From Sulfurovum sp. XGS-02 (GTDB lineage: Bacteria > Campylobacterota > Campylobacteria > Campylobacterales > Sulfurovaceae), in contig NZ_CP093312.1 in NCBI RefSeq assembly GCF_023213175.1, forward strand, positions 248,001-312,000: a stretch of DNA of 64,000 bases. Reading direction: 5' to 3'. The notes under the pieces are model-generated. The model was not told the DNA's origin and did not search any database. It saw only the letters and a program-made list of their open reading frames with translations. The position numbers and the translations under genes were made by a program. This document shows positions 9,780 through 17,783 of the stretch, piece after piece (the stretch's first letter is position 1; each line of letters begins with the position of its first letter).

Positions 9780-9826
9780 GGGTCAACCCTTATTCTTTTT
9801 TCCGTTCAAGCTGAGAGCTTGAACGG
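9776..9826 (+). terminator. Tandem terminator hairpins after tsf
   Basis: The first stem is ATAAGGGT/ACCCTTAT (9776-9783 with 9786-9793), which includes the tsf stop and is followed by TCTTTTTT. A second perfect 11-bp stem, CCGTTCAAGCT/AGCTTGAACGG with loop GAG, spans 9802-9826. The first is a textbook intrinsic terminator. The second lacks a clean T-run and may be a backup or an RNA-stabilising stem. Confidence 0.85.
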
Positions 9827-9935
9827 ATGTTTATCTATTTTTCCTCTTTCTCTCAAACTACCTATCACATTATTATGTTAAAATATGCCATGAAATGGAA
9901 CAATCCATACTTGTAAAACAGTTTAAAGGCAACAG

Positions 9936-10586
9936 ATGTCCCAATTTTTATTGGAAGCACAAAATATTTCCCACGGGTTTGACACCCTTTTATTTCACGA
10001 TGTAAACTTTTCATTAAAGCCCTCACAAAGTGCAGCGATCATTGGTCGAAGCGGCTGCGGTAAGTCCACGCTTTTACATATATTTTCAACCTTCATCAGA
10101 CCCGATAAAGGGAGCGTGACATTGTTTGGAAAAGATCTTTACACCCTTGATGACAAGGCGATCGAAGCATTGCGCCGTTATGATATAGGGATCATCTTTC
10201 AGTTCCATTATCTCTTTAAAGGCATGAGTGCACTGGAAAACATTGAAGTAGCCAGTATGTTAAGTGCTGAGAACATCGATGATGCCATACTTGAAAAATT
10301 AGAGATCAAAGAATTGATGAAACAAAAGATAGGTGAACTCTCCGGAGGACAGCAGCAGCGTGTTTCTGTTGCAAGGGTCTTGAGTAAAAAACCTCGCATC
10401 ATTTTTGCCGATGAACCCACAGGGAATTTGGATAAAGAGACAGCTGAACTGGTGATGGATGTACTGTTGCATTACATAAAAGAGACAGGAGCAGGGCTTT
10501 TACTGGTAACCCATGATGACAGCATGGAAGCACGCTGTGATGTTGCCTATAAGATAGAAGATAAAATACTCAAGGAGAAAAAATGA
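9936..10586 (+). CDS. ABC transporter ATPase, LolD-like
   Basis: 216 aa. Walker A is GRSGCGKST (near residue 38), the Q-loop is in IIFQFHYLFKGMSALENI, the signature is LSGGQQQRVSVAR, and Walker B is IIFADEPTGNLD. The FxHxLFxxMSALENV-type Q-loop and TGNLD are typical of the LolD/MacB/FtsE group. LolD drives release of lipoproteins from the inner membrane, but no LolC/E-type permease gene is nearby, so the partner is unknown. The next gene starts within the stop codon (ATGA) and encodes a tiny membrane protein. Confidence 0.85.
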   Translation: MSQFLLEAQNISHGFDTLLFHDVNFSLKPSQSAAIIGRSGCGKSTLLHIFSTFIRPDKGSVTLFGKDLYTLDDKAIEALRRYDIGIIFQFHYLFKGMSALENIEVASMLSAENIDDAILEKLEIKELMKQKIGELSGGQQQRVSVARVLSKKPRIIFADEPTGNLDKETAELVMDVLLHYIKETGAGLLLVTHDDSMEARCDVAYKIEDKILKEKK

Positions 10587-10708
10587 AAATAGATTTAATG
10601 CATGCACTCTATACGACCTCTATGGTACTTTTGGCCTTTGTCGCAGCTTTAGTGATCACAAAAACGATCTCTAAATATACGGAAAAAAAGGACAAGGAAC
10701 AAAAGTAG
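10583..10708 (+). CDS. 41-aa single-pass membrane protein coupled to the ABC ATPase
   Basis: A 42-codon reading frame (including stop) starting in an ATGA overlap with the ATPase stop, with AAGGAG at 10572-10577 as a strong ribosome-binding site. Residues about 9-26 (LYTTSMVLLAFVAALVIT) form one hydrophobic helix; the C-terminus is Lys/Glu-rich. The good ribosome-binding site, coupling and sensible membrane topology support a real gene. Function unknown; it may tether or assist the ATPase. Confidence 0.6.
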   Translation: MKIDLMHALYTTSMVLLAFVAALVITKTISKYTEKKDKEQK

Positions 10709-10723
10709 CAAGAAGTTGTGTAT

Positions 10724-11818
10724 CTATCTTGCTTGCGTGATCAGTACACCTTCTAGCATTTTGTCTATGTCACCATCCAGTATGGCATCTACATTGGTAA
10801 AGGCCTGGTTAGACCTTGTGTCCTTGACCTGCTGGTAGGGTTGCATGACATAAGAGCGTATCTGGTGCCCCCATCCAATGTCTGATTTCTCCACACCATC
10901 CAATGCCGCTTGTTTTTTAGCCATCTCATACTCATAAAGACGAGATTTCAGCATTTTCATGGCTGCTGCTTTGTTCTTATGCTGGCTTCGGTCATTTTGG
11001 CACTGGACGATGATATTTGTCGGTATATGGGTAAGACGGATGGCGGATTCAGTTTTGTTGACATGTTGTCCACCTGCACCCGAAGCACGGTAGGTGTCCA
11101 CACGTAGGTCTTTGTCTTCGATGGTGATGTCTATGTCATCATCTATCTCCGGTGAAACCATCACGGAAGAGAATGAAGTGTGGCGTTTGGCATTGGAGTC
11201 AAAAGGAGAGATACGTACCAGTCGGTGGATACCGTTCTCTACTTTGAGGTAACCATAGGCATTTTCACCCTTGATGATAAAAGAGACATCTTTGATACCT
11301 GCTTCGTCCCCGGCCTGATAGTCAAGTCCTTCGACCTTAAAGCCATGTCTCTCTGCCCATCGCAGATACATACGGTAGAGCATACTGGCCCAATCCTGAG
11401 ATTCCGTACCCCCGGCACCCGGATGTATGGAGACGATGGCATTGGCACCGTCATGTTCCCCACTGAGCATCATCTGTACCTCTAGCGCATTGGTACTCTC
11501 CTGCAGGCTATCAGCATCTTCATAGAGCATCTCCAGTGTCTCTTCGTCATTCTCTGCTTTAGATAGTTCAAAATATTCACTGGCATCATGGACGGCATCA
11601 TAGGCACTGTTATAGGTAGCCAAAATACGTTCAGCTTTGGTTTTTTCCTGAGAGATCTTACCGGCATTGGCTGCATCGTTCCAAAAATTAGGATCTTGCT
11701 GCATCTCTTCGATCTCTTTGAGTCTCGCCTCCAAGACATCCGGCTTTACAATATTTTTAATATTGTCCATTTTAATCGTAAGTGATTTGAGTAATTCGCT
11801 GTATTCGTATGCATCCAT
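10724..11818 (-). CDS. prfB: Peptide chain release factor 2
   Basis: 364 aa. Recognises UAA and UGA and triggers peptide release. The stop-codon recognition motif SPF is at 204-206 ([15 protein letters not shown]) and the catalytic GGQ is at 249-251 ([15 protein letters not shown]). The gene is one continuous frame: there is no in-frame early stop that would need the programmed +1 frameshift known in E. coli prfB. It converges with the small membrane-protein gene and diverges from panC across a 63-base region containing a dyad. Confidence 0.97.
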   Translation of the reverse strand: MDAYEYSELLKSLTIKMDNIKNIVKPDVLEARLKEIEEMQQDPNFWNDAANAGKISQEKTKAERILATYNSAYDAVHDASEYFELSKAENDEETLEMLYEDADSLQESTNALEVQMMLSGEHDGANAIVSIHPGAGGTESQDWASMLYRMYLRWAERHGFKVEGLDYQAGDEAGIKDVSFIIKGENAYGYLKVENGIHRLVRISPFDSNAKRHTSFSSVMVSPEIDDDIDITIEDKDLRVDTYRASGAGGQHVNKTESAIRLTHIPTNIIVQCQNDRSQHKNKAAAMKMLKSRLYEYEMAKKQAALDGVEKSDIGWGHQIRSYVMQPYQQVKDTRSNQAFTNVDAILDGDIDKMLEGVLITQAR

Positions 11819-11835
11819 AGTAAAAACCTAGTGTA

Positions 11836-11859
11836 ATTTTGATATGATTTTATCAAAAT
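11836..11859. promoter_or_regulatory. Perfect dyad in prfB/panC divergent region
   Basis: ATTTTGATA (11836-11844) and TATCAAAAT (11851-11859) form a perfect 9-bp inverted repeat with a 6-base spacer between the divergent prfB and panC starts. TATAGT at 11859-11864 could be the panC -10. Probably part of the promoters or an operator; no regulator is identified. Confidence 0.4.
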
Positions 11860-11881
11860 ATAGTGAAATATGAGGTTAGAG

Positions 11882-12706
11882 ATGGTTATCGTTCGGACAA
11901 TAGAGGCTTTACAGGAAGCCAAAAAAACATTATCGGGTTCTATAGGTTTTGTTCCTACCATGGGCGCACTGCATAAAGGGCATCTTTCACTTATACAGCA
12001 GGCCAAACAAGAGAACGATCATCTTATTGTTTCCATTTTTGTCAACCCTACACAGTTTTTGGAAGGGGAAGACTTGGATGCCTATCCCCGTAAAGAGGAA
12101 GCCGATGTGAAGATATGCAAACTCGCAGGTGTGGATATACTCTTTATGCCGACGATCGATGCAATGTATGAAAAGGATGAACTGAGTATAGGTGCACCTG
12201 CGATCCGTGGGTATATTCTGGAAGGAGAAAAGCGTCCAGGTCATTTTGACGGTATGCTTCAAGTGGTCATGAAACTGCTTAATCTCAGCGGTGCAACCAA
12301 TGCCTACTTTGGGAAAAAAGATGCACAGCAGTTAGCCCTCATCATACAGATGGTCAAAAATTATTTTATGGATGTCAATATCATTCCCTGTGACATTGTA
12401 AGAGATGAGAACGGACTGGCTTTAAGCAGCCGTAATGTGTACCTGCAAGGGGAGGAGAAAACGCGTGCACTCTCTCTTGCACGTTCACTCAAGCGTGCGA
12501 CCAAAATGGTCATGGCTGGAGAACTCAATGCTGAAGTGATCAAAAAAGAGATGTTGACCGTGCTCGAAGAGACGGACCAGGTTGAGTATGTGGCGATCGT
12601 CGACAGAGCATTTAATGCACTTGACACCATAGAGATAGGGAATACGATCATTCTTGTTGCCGCATGGGTGGGTAAACCCAGACTGATTGATAATATGTGG
12701 ATCTAA
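11882..12706 (+). CDS. panC: Pantothenate synthetase
   Basis: 274 aa. Condenses pantoate and beta-alanine using ATP, the last step of pantothenate synthesis. The HIGH-like motif is in [14 protein letters not shown], followed by FVNPTQF, the [10 protein letters not shown] segment and the KMSKS-like region [11 protein letters not shown]. The ATG at 11882 is chosen over an in-frame ATG at 11870 because GAGG (11872-11875) sits six bases upstream of it and the family begins a few residues before the first strand. No other pan genes are adjacent. Confidence 0.96.
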   Translation: MVIVRTIEALQEAKKTLSGSIGFVPTMGALHKGHLSLIQQAKQENDHLIVSIFVNPTQFLEGEDLDAYPRKEEADVKICKLAGVDILFMPTIDAMYEKDELSIGAPAIRGYILEGEKRPGHFDGMLQVVMKLLNLSGATNAYFGKKDAQQLALIIQMVKNYFMDVNIIPCDIVRDENGLALSSRNVYLQGEEKTRALSLARSLKRATKMVMAGELNAEVIKKEMLTVLEETDQVEYVAIVDRAFNALDTIEIGNTIILVAAWVGKPRLIDNMWI

Positions 12707-12716
12707 ATCTCTACCT

Positions 12717-14756
12717 TTAAAATAGATCTTCAAAAAGTTCTTGAGTCGATTTCTCTTTCGCAGGCTTTGTACTGACCGGTTTAGGTTCAGGCTTTGGTTC
12801 AAGTTTAAAAAGTTCTTTTACAGAAGGTCTAGGTTTGACCTCCGGTGCGGCAGTTACTTTTTTCTTATCTTCTTGTTGCGGTACTAAAGGTTTCTGGATC
12901 GCCACAGGCGGTGTTTCGGGTGCTACCTTGATCTCCGGACTGGTGACTTCCAGCCCGCCTTCAGGCTTCAAATAATCCAGCTCTACAAGTATGTCCAGTA
13001 CTCTTCTGAATGTAGGTACTGCAGATTGTGATGCAAAGTATTTATAGGGTTTTTTTGCACGTATCACCAATGCACCGATCGTATATTTATTTCCTTCTTT
13101 ATCGTTGGCAAAACCATAAAAGCTGCTGTGGTACTCTCTCACATAGCGACCGTGCTTAGCGATGTGAGCTGTTCCTGTTTTCCCACCGACTTCCAAGCCC
13201 GGGTAGTCAGCTTTGACACCCGTACCGCGTTTGACCACCTCTAAAAGGATATCATGGACCTGGTTAGCAGCTTTTTTACTGACGGCCTGCATATTCCCGA
13301 CTTTAGGAGGGAGGGTATAGTGCCTGCCTTTTGCATCCTGTAGATAATCGACTAAACGGGGCGTCACAGCCAAACCGTCATTGTTGAAAGCGGAGTAGGC
13401 TTTAAGCAGTTGGGTGAACGTCACCATCATACCATAGCCGAATGAAGAGTTGGCTCTATGCATTTTATGATTGAGCAATCTAAGCGATTTGAGAGAGCCT
13501 GGTAGATCCCGTGAGAGGTCTATCCCCGTCTTTTGTGCAATACCGAACTTGAGCAGTCCTTCCCTAAACTCTTTGCCCGTAAGCAGCCATGAGATTTGAG
13601 AAGTACCGATGTTGGAAGAGTGTACCACAATATCTGTGACGGAGAGAGATTCAAAATAGTCATCGTCACTTACATGCTGTCCCCCTGTAATGTCAAATCT
13701 TTTATAGCCTGTCTTGAACCATGTATCAGGGGTGATCCTTTTTTTGTCAAGTGCCATTGCAATTGTGATTGGTTTAAGAACAGAACCTGCTTCATACGGG
13801 TACTCTGTAAATTTCGGTACCAATGCAGGGATGTCTTTTTGCGTGATATGTGCGGGATCGTAGCGTTCAGAACTTGCCATGCTCAGTACTTTACCTGTCT
13901 CACTCTCCATCACACCGACTAGGATCTCATCGGCATCAATACTGAGTTTCATTTGGTCTATCATCAGTTCGACACGTCTTTGCAGGGCCAGAGGAATATT
14001 GAGATGAAGGTCCAGCCCGTCAACACGCTGCATCTTGATACTGTTCTTGTCATGGATGACAGCACCGACCACATCACGTTTACCTTGAAAATATCCGTTT
14101 TTCTTAGAGGTAATGTGTTTTTCATACGCACGTTCAAGACCTTTTCTTCCTGATGGGCGCGTGTACCGTCCATCACTTTCATCACCTACATAGCCCAATA
14201 TCGGACTTAAAACATCACTAAGAGGAAAACGTCTGCTCTCACCGTTTTCTATGATATCCAGACCATAGAGCACTTCTATGCCGTTACGGAGCTTGATAGA
14301 CTGAAAGACATCCAGTTTACGTAATTTATAAGCGAGGGATTTAAGTTGCATCGCTGAACGTGCATTAATGGTCTTGGAGAGGATGATATTACCTTTGATC
14401 TCTTTACCTTTACGATTTTTAAACCTTTCAAGGATCTCACTTTCAGGGATACCGCTATAGATACTGAAGAGTTTGACAAACAGTGCTTTTTTGTCAGGGT
14501 CTATACTCGCTCCACGCACCACTGCCTGATAGGTTTTTTCTGAACTGCTAAGGGTGTAACCGTCATTAGAGATGATGGACCCTCGAAATGCACGGTCATA
14601 GATCGTAGTAGTATGGCTGGGGATATGTCTGTCTGAAGAGATGGTTTTTACTACGGAGAATAAGAACATACCCATTGCAAGGAATAAGAGTAAAAAAAGG
14701 AAAGAAATTTTGGTCTTTCTTTGATGTATCGCTCTGTTTTGTATGTCTTTATTCAT
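12717..14756 (-). CDS. ftsI: Cell-division transpeptidase FtsI (PBP3 family)
   Basis: 679 aa. Septal peptidoglycan transpeptidase in the inner membrane. One signal-anchor helix (about 18-37), a PBP dimerisation domain, then a transpeptidase domain with SVLK (Ser325 nucleophile, Lys328), SSN (380-382) and KTGTA (526-530). Residues about 600-679 form an unusual Pro/Lys/Glu tail with two similar ELF-containing segments (SVKELFKLEP, STQELFEDLF) and no PASTA domain. It is divergent from ftsW, sharing an 85-base region. PBP2/MrdA is less likely given the FtsW-MurG neighbourhood. Confidence 0.9.
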   Translation of the reverse strand: MNKDIQNRAIHQRKTKISFLFLLLFLAMGMFLFSVVKTISSDRHIPSHTTTIYDRAFRGSIISNDGYTLSSSEKTYQAVVRGASIDPDKKALFVKLFSIYSGIPESEILERFKNRKGKEIKGNIILSKTINARSAMQLKSLAYKLRKLDVFQSIKLRNGIEVLYGLDIIENGESRRFPLSDVLSPILGYVGDESDGRYTRPSGRKGLERAYEKHITSKKNGYFQGKRDVVGAVIHDKNSIKMQRVDGLDLHLNIPLALQRRVELMIDQMKLSIDADEILVGVMESETGKVLSMASSERYDPAHITQKDIPALVPKFTEYPYEAGSVLKPITIAMALDKKRITPDTWFKTGYKRFDITGGQHVSDDDYFESLSVTDIVVHSSNIGTSQISWLLTGKEFREGLLKFGIAQKTGIDLSRDLPGSLKSLRLLNHKMHRANSSFGYGMMVTFTQLLKAYSAFNNDGLAVTPRLVDYLQDAKGRHYTLPPKVGNMQAVSKKAANQVHDILLEVVKRGTGVKADYPGLEVGGKTGTAHIAKHGRYVREYHSSFYGFANDKEGNKYTIGALVIRAKKPYKYFASQSAVPTFRRVLDILVELDYLKPEGGLEVTSPEIKVAPETPPVAIQKPLVPQQEDKKKVTAAPEVKPRPSVKELFKLEPKPEPKPVSTKPAKEKSTQELFEDLF

Positions 14757-14777
14757 ATTTCCCTCGTATAGAGTGTA

Positions 14778-14812
14778 ATTTTATCAAAGTTATTTGTTAA
14801 ATCTGATAAAAT
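14778..14812. promoter_or_regulatory. Symmetric divergent promoters for ftsI and ftsW
   Basis: ATTTTATCA (14778-14786) and TGATAAAAT (14804-14812) form a perfect 9-bp inverted repeat. Each arm read outward is an extended -10 (TGATAAAAT): rightward for ftsW, leftward for ftsI. With 17-base spacing, the -35 zone of each would overlap the -10 of the other, so the two promoters may compete. Confidence 0.5.
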
Positions 14813-14841
14813 ACTAGTGAATAAAAGAAAGAGAATATGAT

Positions 14842-16023
14842 ATGGTAGACAAACCCCTTTTAGCAGGTGTTATGACACTTCTGACACTATCATTAGTGAT
14901 GAGCTATTCTCTCTCTACCTATACCGTTCTGCATTTTAATTATGCAGGTTTTCACTTTTTTATACGGCAAAGTATAGCTGTTTTTATAGGCTTGGGGACA
15001 ATGGTGCTTTTAAGTAGAATGGACCCTGACAGATGGTTTTCACGCATAGGATTGTCACTATTTATCCTCTTTTTTGTTTTGATGATCGGCATGCAGTTCC
15101 TGCCTTCGTCCCTTGTTACAGCGGTAGGAGGGGCCAAACGATGGATACATGTAGGGCCCATGTCCATTGCGCCTGTTGAATTCTTTAAAGTAGGGTTCGT
15201 CTTCTTTTTGGCCTGGAGTTTTTCCCGCAAATTGCTCAACAAAACAAAAATGCAGTTTTGGGAAGAGGTACGTACGTTTACCCCATATCTTTTTGTCTTC
15301 ATGATAGCCGTCGTTATCATTGCTGTATTTCAAAAAGACCTGGGTCAAGTGGTCGTATTGGGAGCGACACTGATGGTATTGTTCTTGTTTATAGGAAGTT
15401 CTTGGAAGTTCTTTCTAAGTCTACTTTCCGTGGGTTTTCTGGCTTTTATAGGACTTATTTTCCTGGCACCTCACCGTATGGCACGAATCAAAAGCTGGTG
15501 GGGGACGGTACAAGACAGCATACTCTCTCTTTTCCCTTTTGAATCGGTTCAGAACCTTCGTATAGAGGCAGGAAAAGAACCCTACCAGATTTCCAATTCA
15601 CTCAATGCCATTTATAATGGCGGCTTCTGGGGGCAAGGTTTGGGAAATGGTCAGTTCAAATTGGGGTATCTAAGTGAAGTGCATACAGATTTTATTTTGG
15701 CAGGTATCACGGAAGAGTTGGGGTTTTTAGGACTTGCTTTGGTGACAATGACGATATTGTTTATTGTCTTTCGTATCTTCAAGATCGCCTCGAAAGTGAA
15801 AAACCCTATGTATTATCTCTTCTCTATAGGGGTAGGGTTGCTGATCTCCTTGGCATTTATTCTTAACTCTTACGGAATCTCGGGGATCACACCAATTAAA
15901 GGAATTGCCGTACCGTTTTTGAGTTATGGGGGGTCGCATATATGGGCTTCATGTATCGCTATAGGTATGGTTTTGATGGTATCTAAAAAGGTGCCAAGAG
16001 ATGCTAAAGGAAGAATGCGATGA
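14842..16023 (+). CDS. ftsW: FtsW, septal peptidoglycan polymerase (SEDS family)
   Basis: 393 aa with about ten membrane helices. Lipid II polymerase acting with FtsI at the septum. The SEDS signature PFLSYGGS is near residue 372, preceded by the Gly-rich NSYGISGITPIKG loop; the large periplasmic loop carries KEPYQISNSLNAI and the catalytic-type Asp in HTDFILAGITEELG. Assigned FtsW rather than RodA because it overlaps murG (ATGA) and is divergent from ftsI. The ATG follows AAAGAAAGAGAA. Confidence 0.93.
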   Translation: MVDKPLLAGVMTLLTLSLVMSYSLSTYTVLHFNYAGFHFFIRQSIAVFIGLGTMVLLSRMDPDRWFSRIGLSLFILFFVLMIGMQFLPSSLVTAVGGAKRWIHVGPMSIAPVEFFKVGFVFFLAWSFSRKLLNKTKMQFWEEVRTFTPYLFVFMIAVVIIAVFQKDLGQVVVLGATLMVLFLFIGSSWKFFLSLLSVGFLAFIGLIFLAPHRMARIKSWWGTVQDSILSLFPFESVQNLRIEAGKEPYQISNSLNAIYNGGFWGQGLGNGQFKLGYLSEVHTDFILAGITEELGFLGLALVTMTILFIVFRIFKIASKVKNPMYYLFSIGVGLLISLAFILNSYGISGITPIKGIAVPFLSYGGSHIWASCIAIGMVLMVSKKVPRDAKGRMR

Positions 16024-17027
16024 GTATTGTAATGACAGGCGGTGGTACAGGTGGACATTTGGCCATCATCAAGGCGGTGAAAGAGCATCTGAAAGAGGAA
16101 GAATTGATCTATATCGGTTCGACCAAAGGACAGGACAGACAGTGGTTTGAAGAGGATGATGACTTTGCATACAAATACTTTTTTGACACACGCGGTGTGG
16201 TAAACCAGGGAGCATTAGGCAAGGTCAAATCACTCTTTATGCTGTTCAAAGCAACGATGAAAGCCATCAGACTTTTAAGAAAGCATCAGGCCAAAGTGGT
16301 CTTTTCCGTGGGCGGTTTCTCGGCTGCGGCTACGGCATTTGCAGCCAGGATTTTGCGTATACCACTGGTCATCCATGAACAGAATGCCGCACTGGGTTCG
16401 CTCAATAAACTGCTCAAACCTCATGCTGCTGCATTTATCTCTTCGTATCTTGAGGAGAGTCCCATCAAAGCCTATCCGATCAAACAGATATTTTTTGAGA
16501 ATGCCCGCATACGGGATAAAGTCGGAACGATCATCTTTCTTGGCGGGTCCCAGGGGGCAAAAGCGATCAACAGACTGGCTTTAGAGATCGCACCCCAACT
16601 CAAAGAGAGAGGGATCAGGATCATTCATCAAGCCGGACAGAAGAACATCGGTGAGGTACAAAAGGCCTATGATGATCTGGGTATAGAAGCAGAAGTGTTC
16701 GGTTTTACGACCAAACTGGCAGAGTATATGAAGGAAGCAGACCTGGCCATAGCACGTTCGGGTGCATCGACACTTTGGGAACTCTCTGCCACAGCCCTGC
16801 CTGCACTCTACATTCCCTACCCGCATGCTGCAAGTGACCACCAGTTTCATAATGCCCGGTTCCTGGTGGAACAAGATCTTGCCTGGATCATGAGGGAAAA
16901 TGAGATAGACAGGGAAAAGGTCCTGGCACTGTTGGATGAGGAGCTGTCAGAGAAAAGCAGGGGACTTATGGAGATCGTTGAAAAAAACGGTAGTGAGAAG
17001 ATCTCAGCGTTATTGACACAAATCTGA
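16020..17027 (+). CDS. murG: MurG, lipid II-forming GlcNAc transferase
   Basis: 335 aa, slightly shorter than E. coli (355). Adds GlcNAc from UDP-GlcNAc to lipid I on the inner face of the inner membrane. The N-terminal Gly-rich loop is MTGGGTGGHL; IHEQNAALG and FLGGSQGAKAIN are conserved, and the donor-site region is ARSGASTLWELSATALPALYIPYPHAASDHQ. The start overlaps the ftsW stop by four bases, so polymerase and substrate-making enzyme are translationally coupled. Confidence 0.96.
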   Translation: MSIVMTGGGTGGHLAIIKAVKEHLKEEELIYIGSTKGQDRQWFEEDDDFAYKYFFDTRGVVNQGALGKVKSLFMLFKATMKAIRLLRKHQAKVVFSVGGFSAAATAFAARILRIPLVIHEQNAALGSLNKLLKPHAAAFISSYLEESPIKAYPIKQIFFENARIRDKVGTIIFLGGSQGAKAINRLALEIAPQLKERGIRIIHQAGQKNIGEVQKAYDDLGIEAEVFGFTTKLAEYMKEADLAIARSGASTLWELSATALPALYIPYPHAASDHQFHNARFLVEQDLAWIMRENEIDREKVLALLDEELSEKSRGLMEIVEKNGSEKISALLTQI

Positions 17028-17046
17028 CACGTTTATGTGTTATGAT
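17013..17046 (+). promoter_or_regulatory. Repeat copy A: candidate promoter/operator for the lipoprotein gene
   Basis: Contains GACACAAATCTGACAC followed by GTTTATGTGT and an extended -10, TGTTATGAT (17039-17046). A closely similar sequence recurs at 17609-17642 upstream of alaS. It overlaps the end of murG. The ACAC/GTGT symmetry suggests an operator; no regulator is known. Confidence 0.4.
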
Positions 17047-17075
17047 GGGTTAAAATAAAAGCAAAAGGATTGATC

Positions 17076-17516
17076 ATGAAAAAGTGTATGATGTTGATAC
17101 TCTCTGTAGTATCCGTTATGGCATTGAGTGGCTGTGGGGGTGGAGGTGATGATGGACCGGTACCCGAAACATATTTTATTACAGATGGTTTTGGTAATGG
17201 TGTCGGTGGTATCATTTATCATTGTGACAGTGGTTTAAGTGGTGTTACTAATTTTGAAGGTGCATTTACCTTTGACATTATTGGGGATAATTGTAATTTT
17301 GATTTGGTGACAAACAGTATTGTAGATGATCTGTTTATTGAATCTGATAATGATCCATTTACGGATGCAGGTATAAACGGTATCTATTTTGAATGTGTTG
17401 AAAACGGTATCCTGACTGCATCAGGCACTACAAGTTATGATCCAATTTTAGATTTTAATGGTTTTATTGTAGATGGAAGTCAGTATGATGGTTGTACACT
17501 GTTTGATATCTATTAA
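17076..17516 (+). CDS. Small secreted lipoprotein, unknown function
   Basis: 146 aa. A type II signal peptide with lipobox ALSGC (Cys about residue 21), then GGGGDDG and a Gly/Asp-rich domain with several Cys (CDSGLSG, DNCNFD, FECVEN, DGCTLF). The segment around SGVTNFEGAFTFDI resembles a short carboxypeptidase-regulatory-like beta sandwich, but I do not recognise the family. The ATG at 17076 is preferred to a TTG two codons upstream because AAAGGAT precedes it. The gene is flanked by two copies of a roughly 34-base repeat and may be an independently regulated accessory gene. Confidence 0.65.
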   Translation: MKKCMMLILSVVSVMALSGCGGGGDDGPVPETYFITDGFGNGVGGIIYHCDSGLSGVTNFEGAFTFDIIGDNCNFDLVTNSIVDDLFIESDNDPFTDAGINGIYFECVENGILTASGTTSYDPILDFNGFIVDGSQYDGCTLFDIY

Positions 17517-17608
17517 GATGTGACATATCTAATATGTAGTGTTCCTCCGTTACATAACTTTTTTGTGTCACTTAGAAAAAGATACTAATGACAAACAGCT
17601 GTATTGAA

Positions 17609-17642
17609 GACACAAATCCGACACAATTATTGTGTAGTATAT
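17609..17642 (+). promoter_or_regulatory. Repeat copy B: candidate promoter/operator upstream of alaS
   Basis: GACACAAATCCGACAC followed by AATTATTGTGTAGTATAT. ACACAA-TTA-TTGTGT is a perfect inverted repeat and TAGTAT is a possible -10. It matches copy A near 17015 over about 34 bases. The next gene rightward is alaS, about 140 bases on. Confidence 0.4.
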
Positions 17643-17661
17643 GTCTGAACCTATCCACAGT

Positions 17662-17696
17662 AGGGCTATATACAACGAAATAGAACGTATAGCCCT
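17662..17696. repeat. Inverted repeat with 17-base loop before alaS
   Basis: AGGGCTATA (17662-17670) and TATAGCCCT (17688-17696) are a perfect 9-bp pair. There is no T-run after it, so it is not a standard terminator. It lies in the 267-base gap 17517-17783, which otherwise holds only repeat copy B and an AT-rich alaS promoter zone (GCTAAAAT near 17740). No gene was seen in this gap. Confidence 0.5.
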
Positions 17697-17783
17697 GCGA
17701 AATTCTACTCTTTACCTCTAAGTAACCACAATTTAGCTAAAATGTCACCAATTTATACAACACAATTTTAGGATCAGATTATC

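Noticed and set aside
10724-11818. Programmed +1 frameshift in prfB
   Set aside because: The gene is one continuous frame with no in-frame TGA near codon 26.
17013-17046. TTGACA at 17013 as the -35 for TATGAT at 17041
   Set aside because: The spacer is 22 bases, too long for a normal sigma70 promoter; the extended -10 alone is the better reading.
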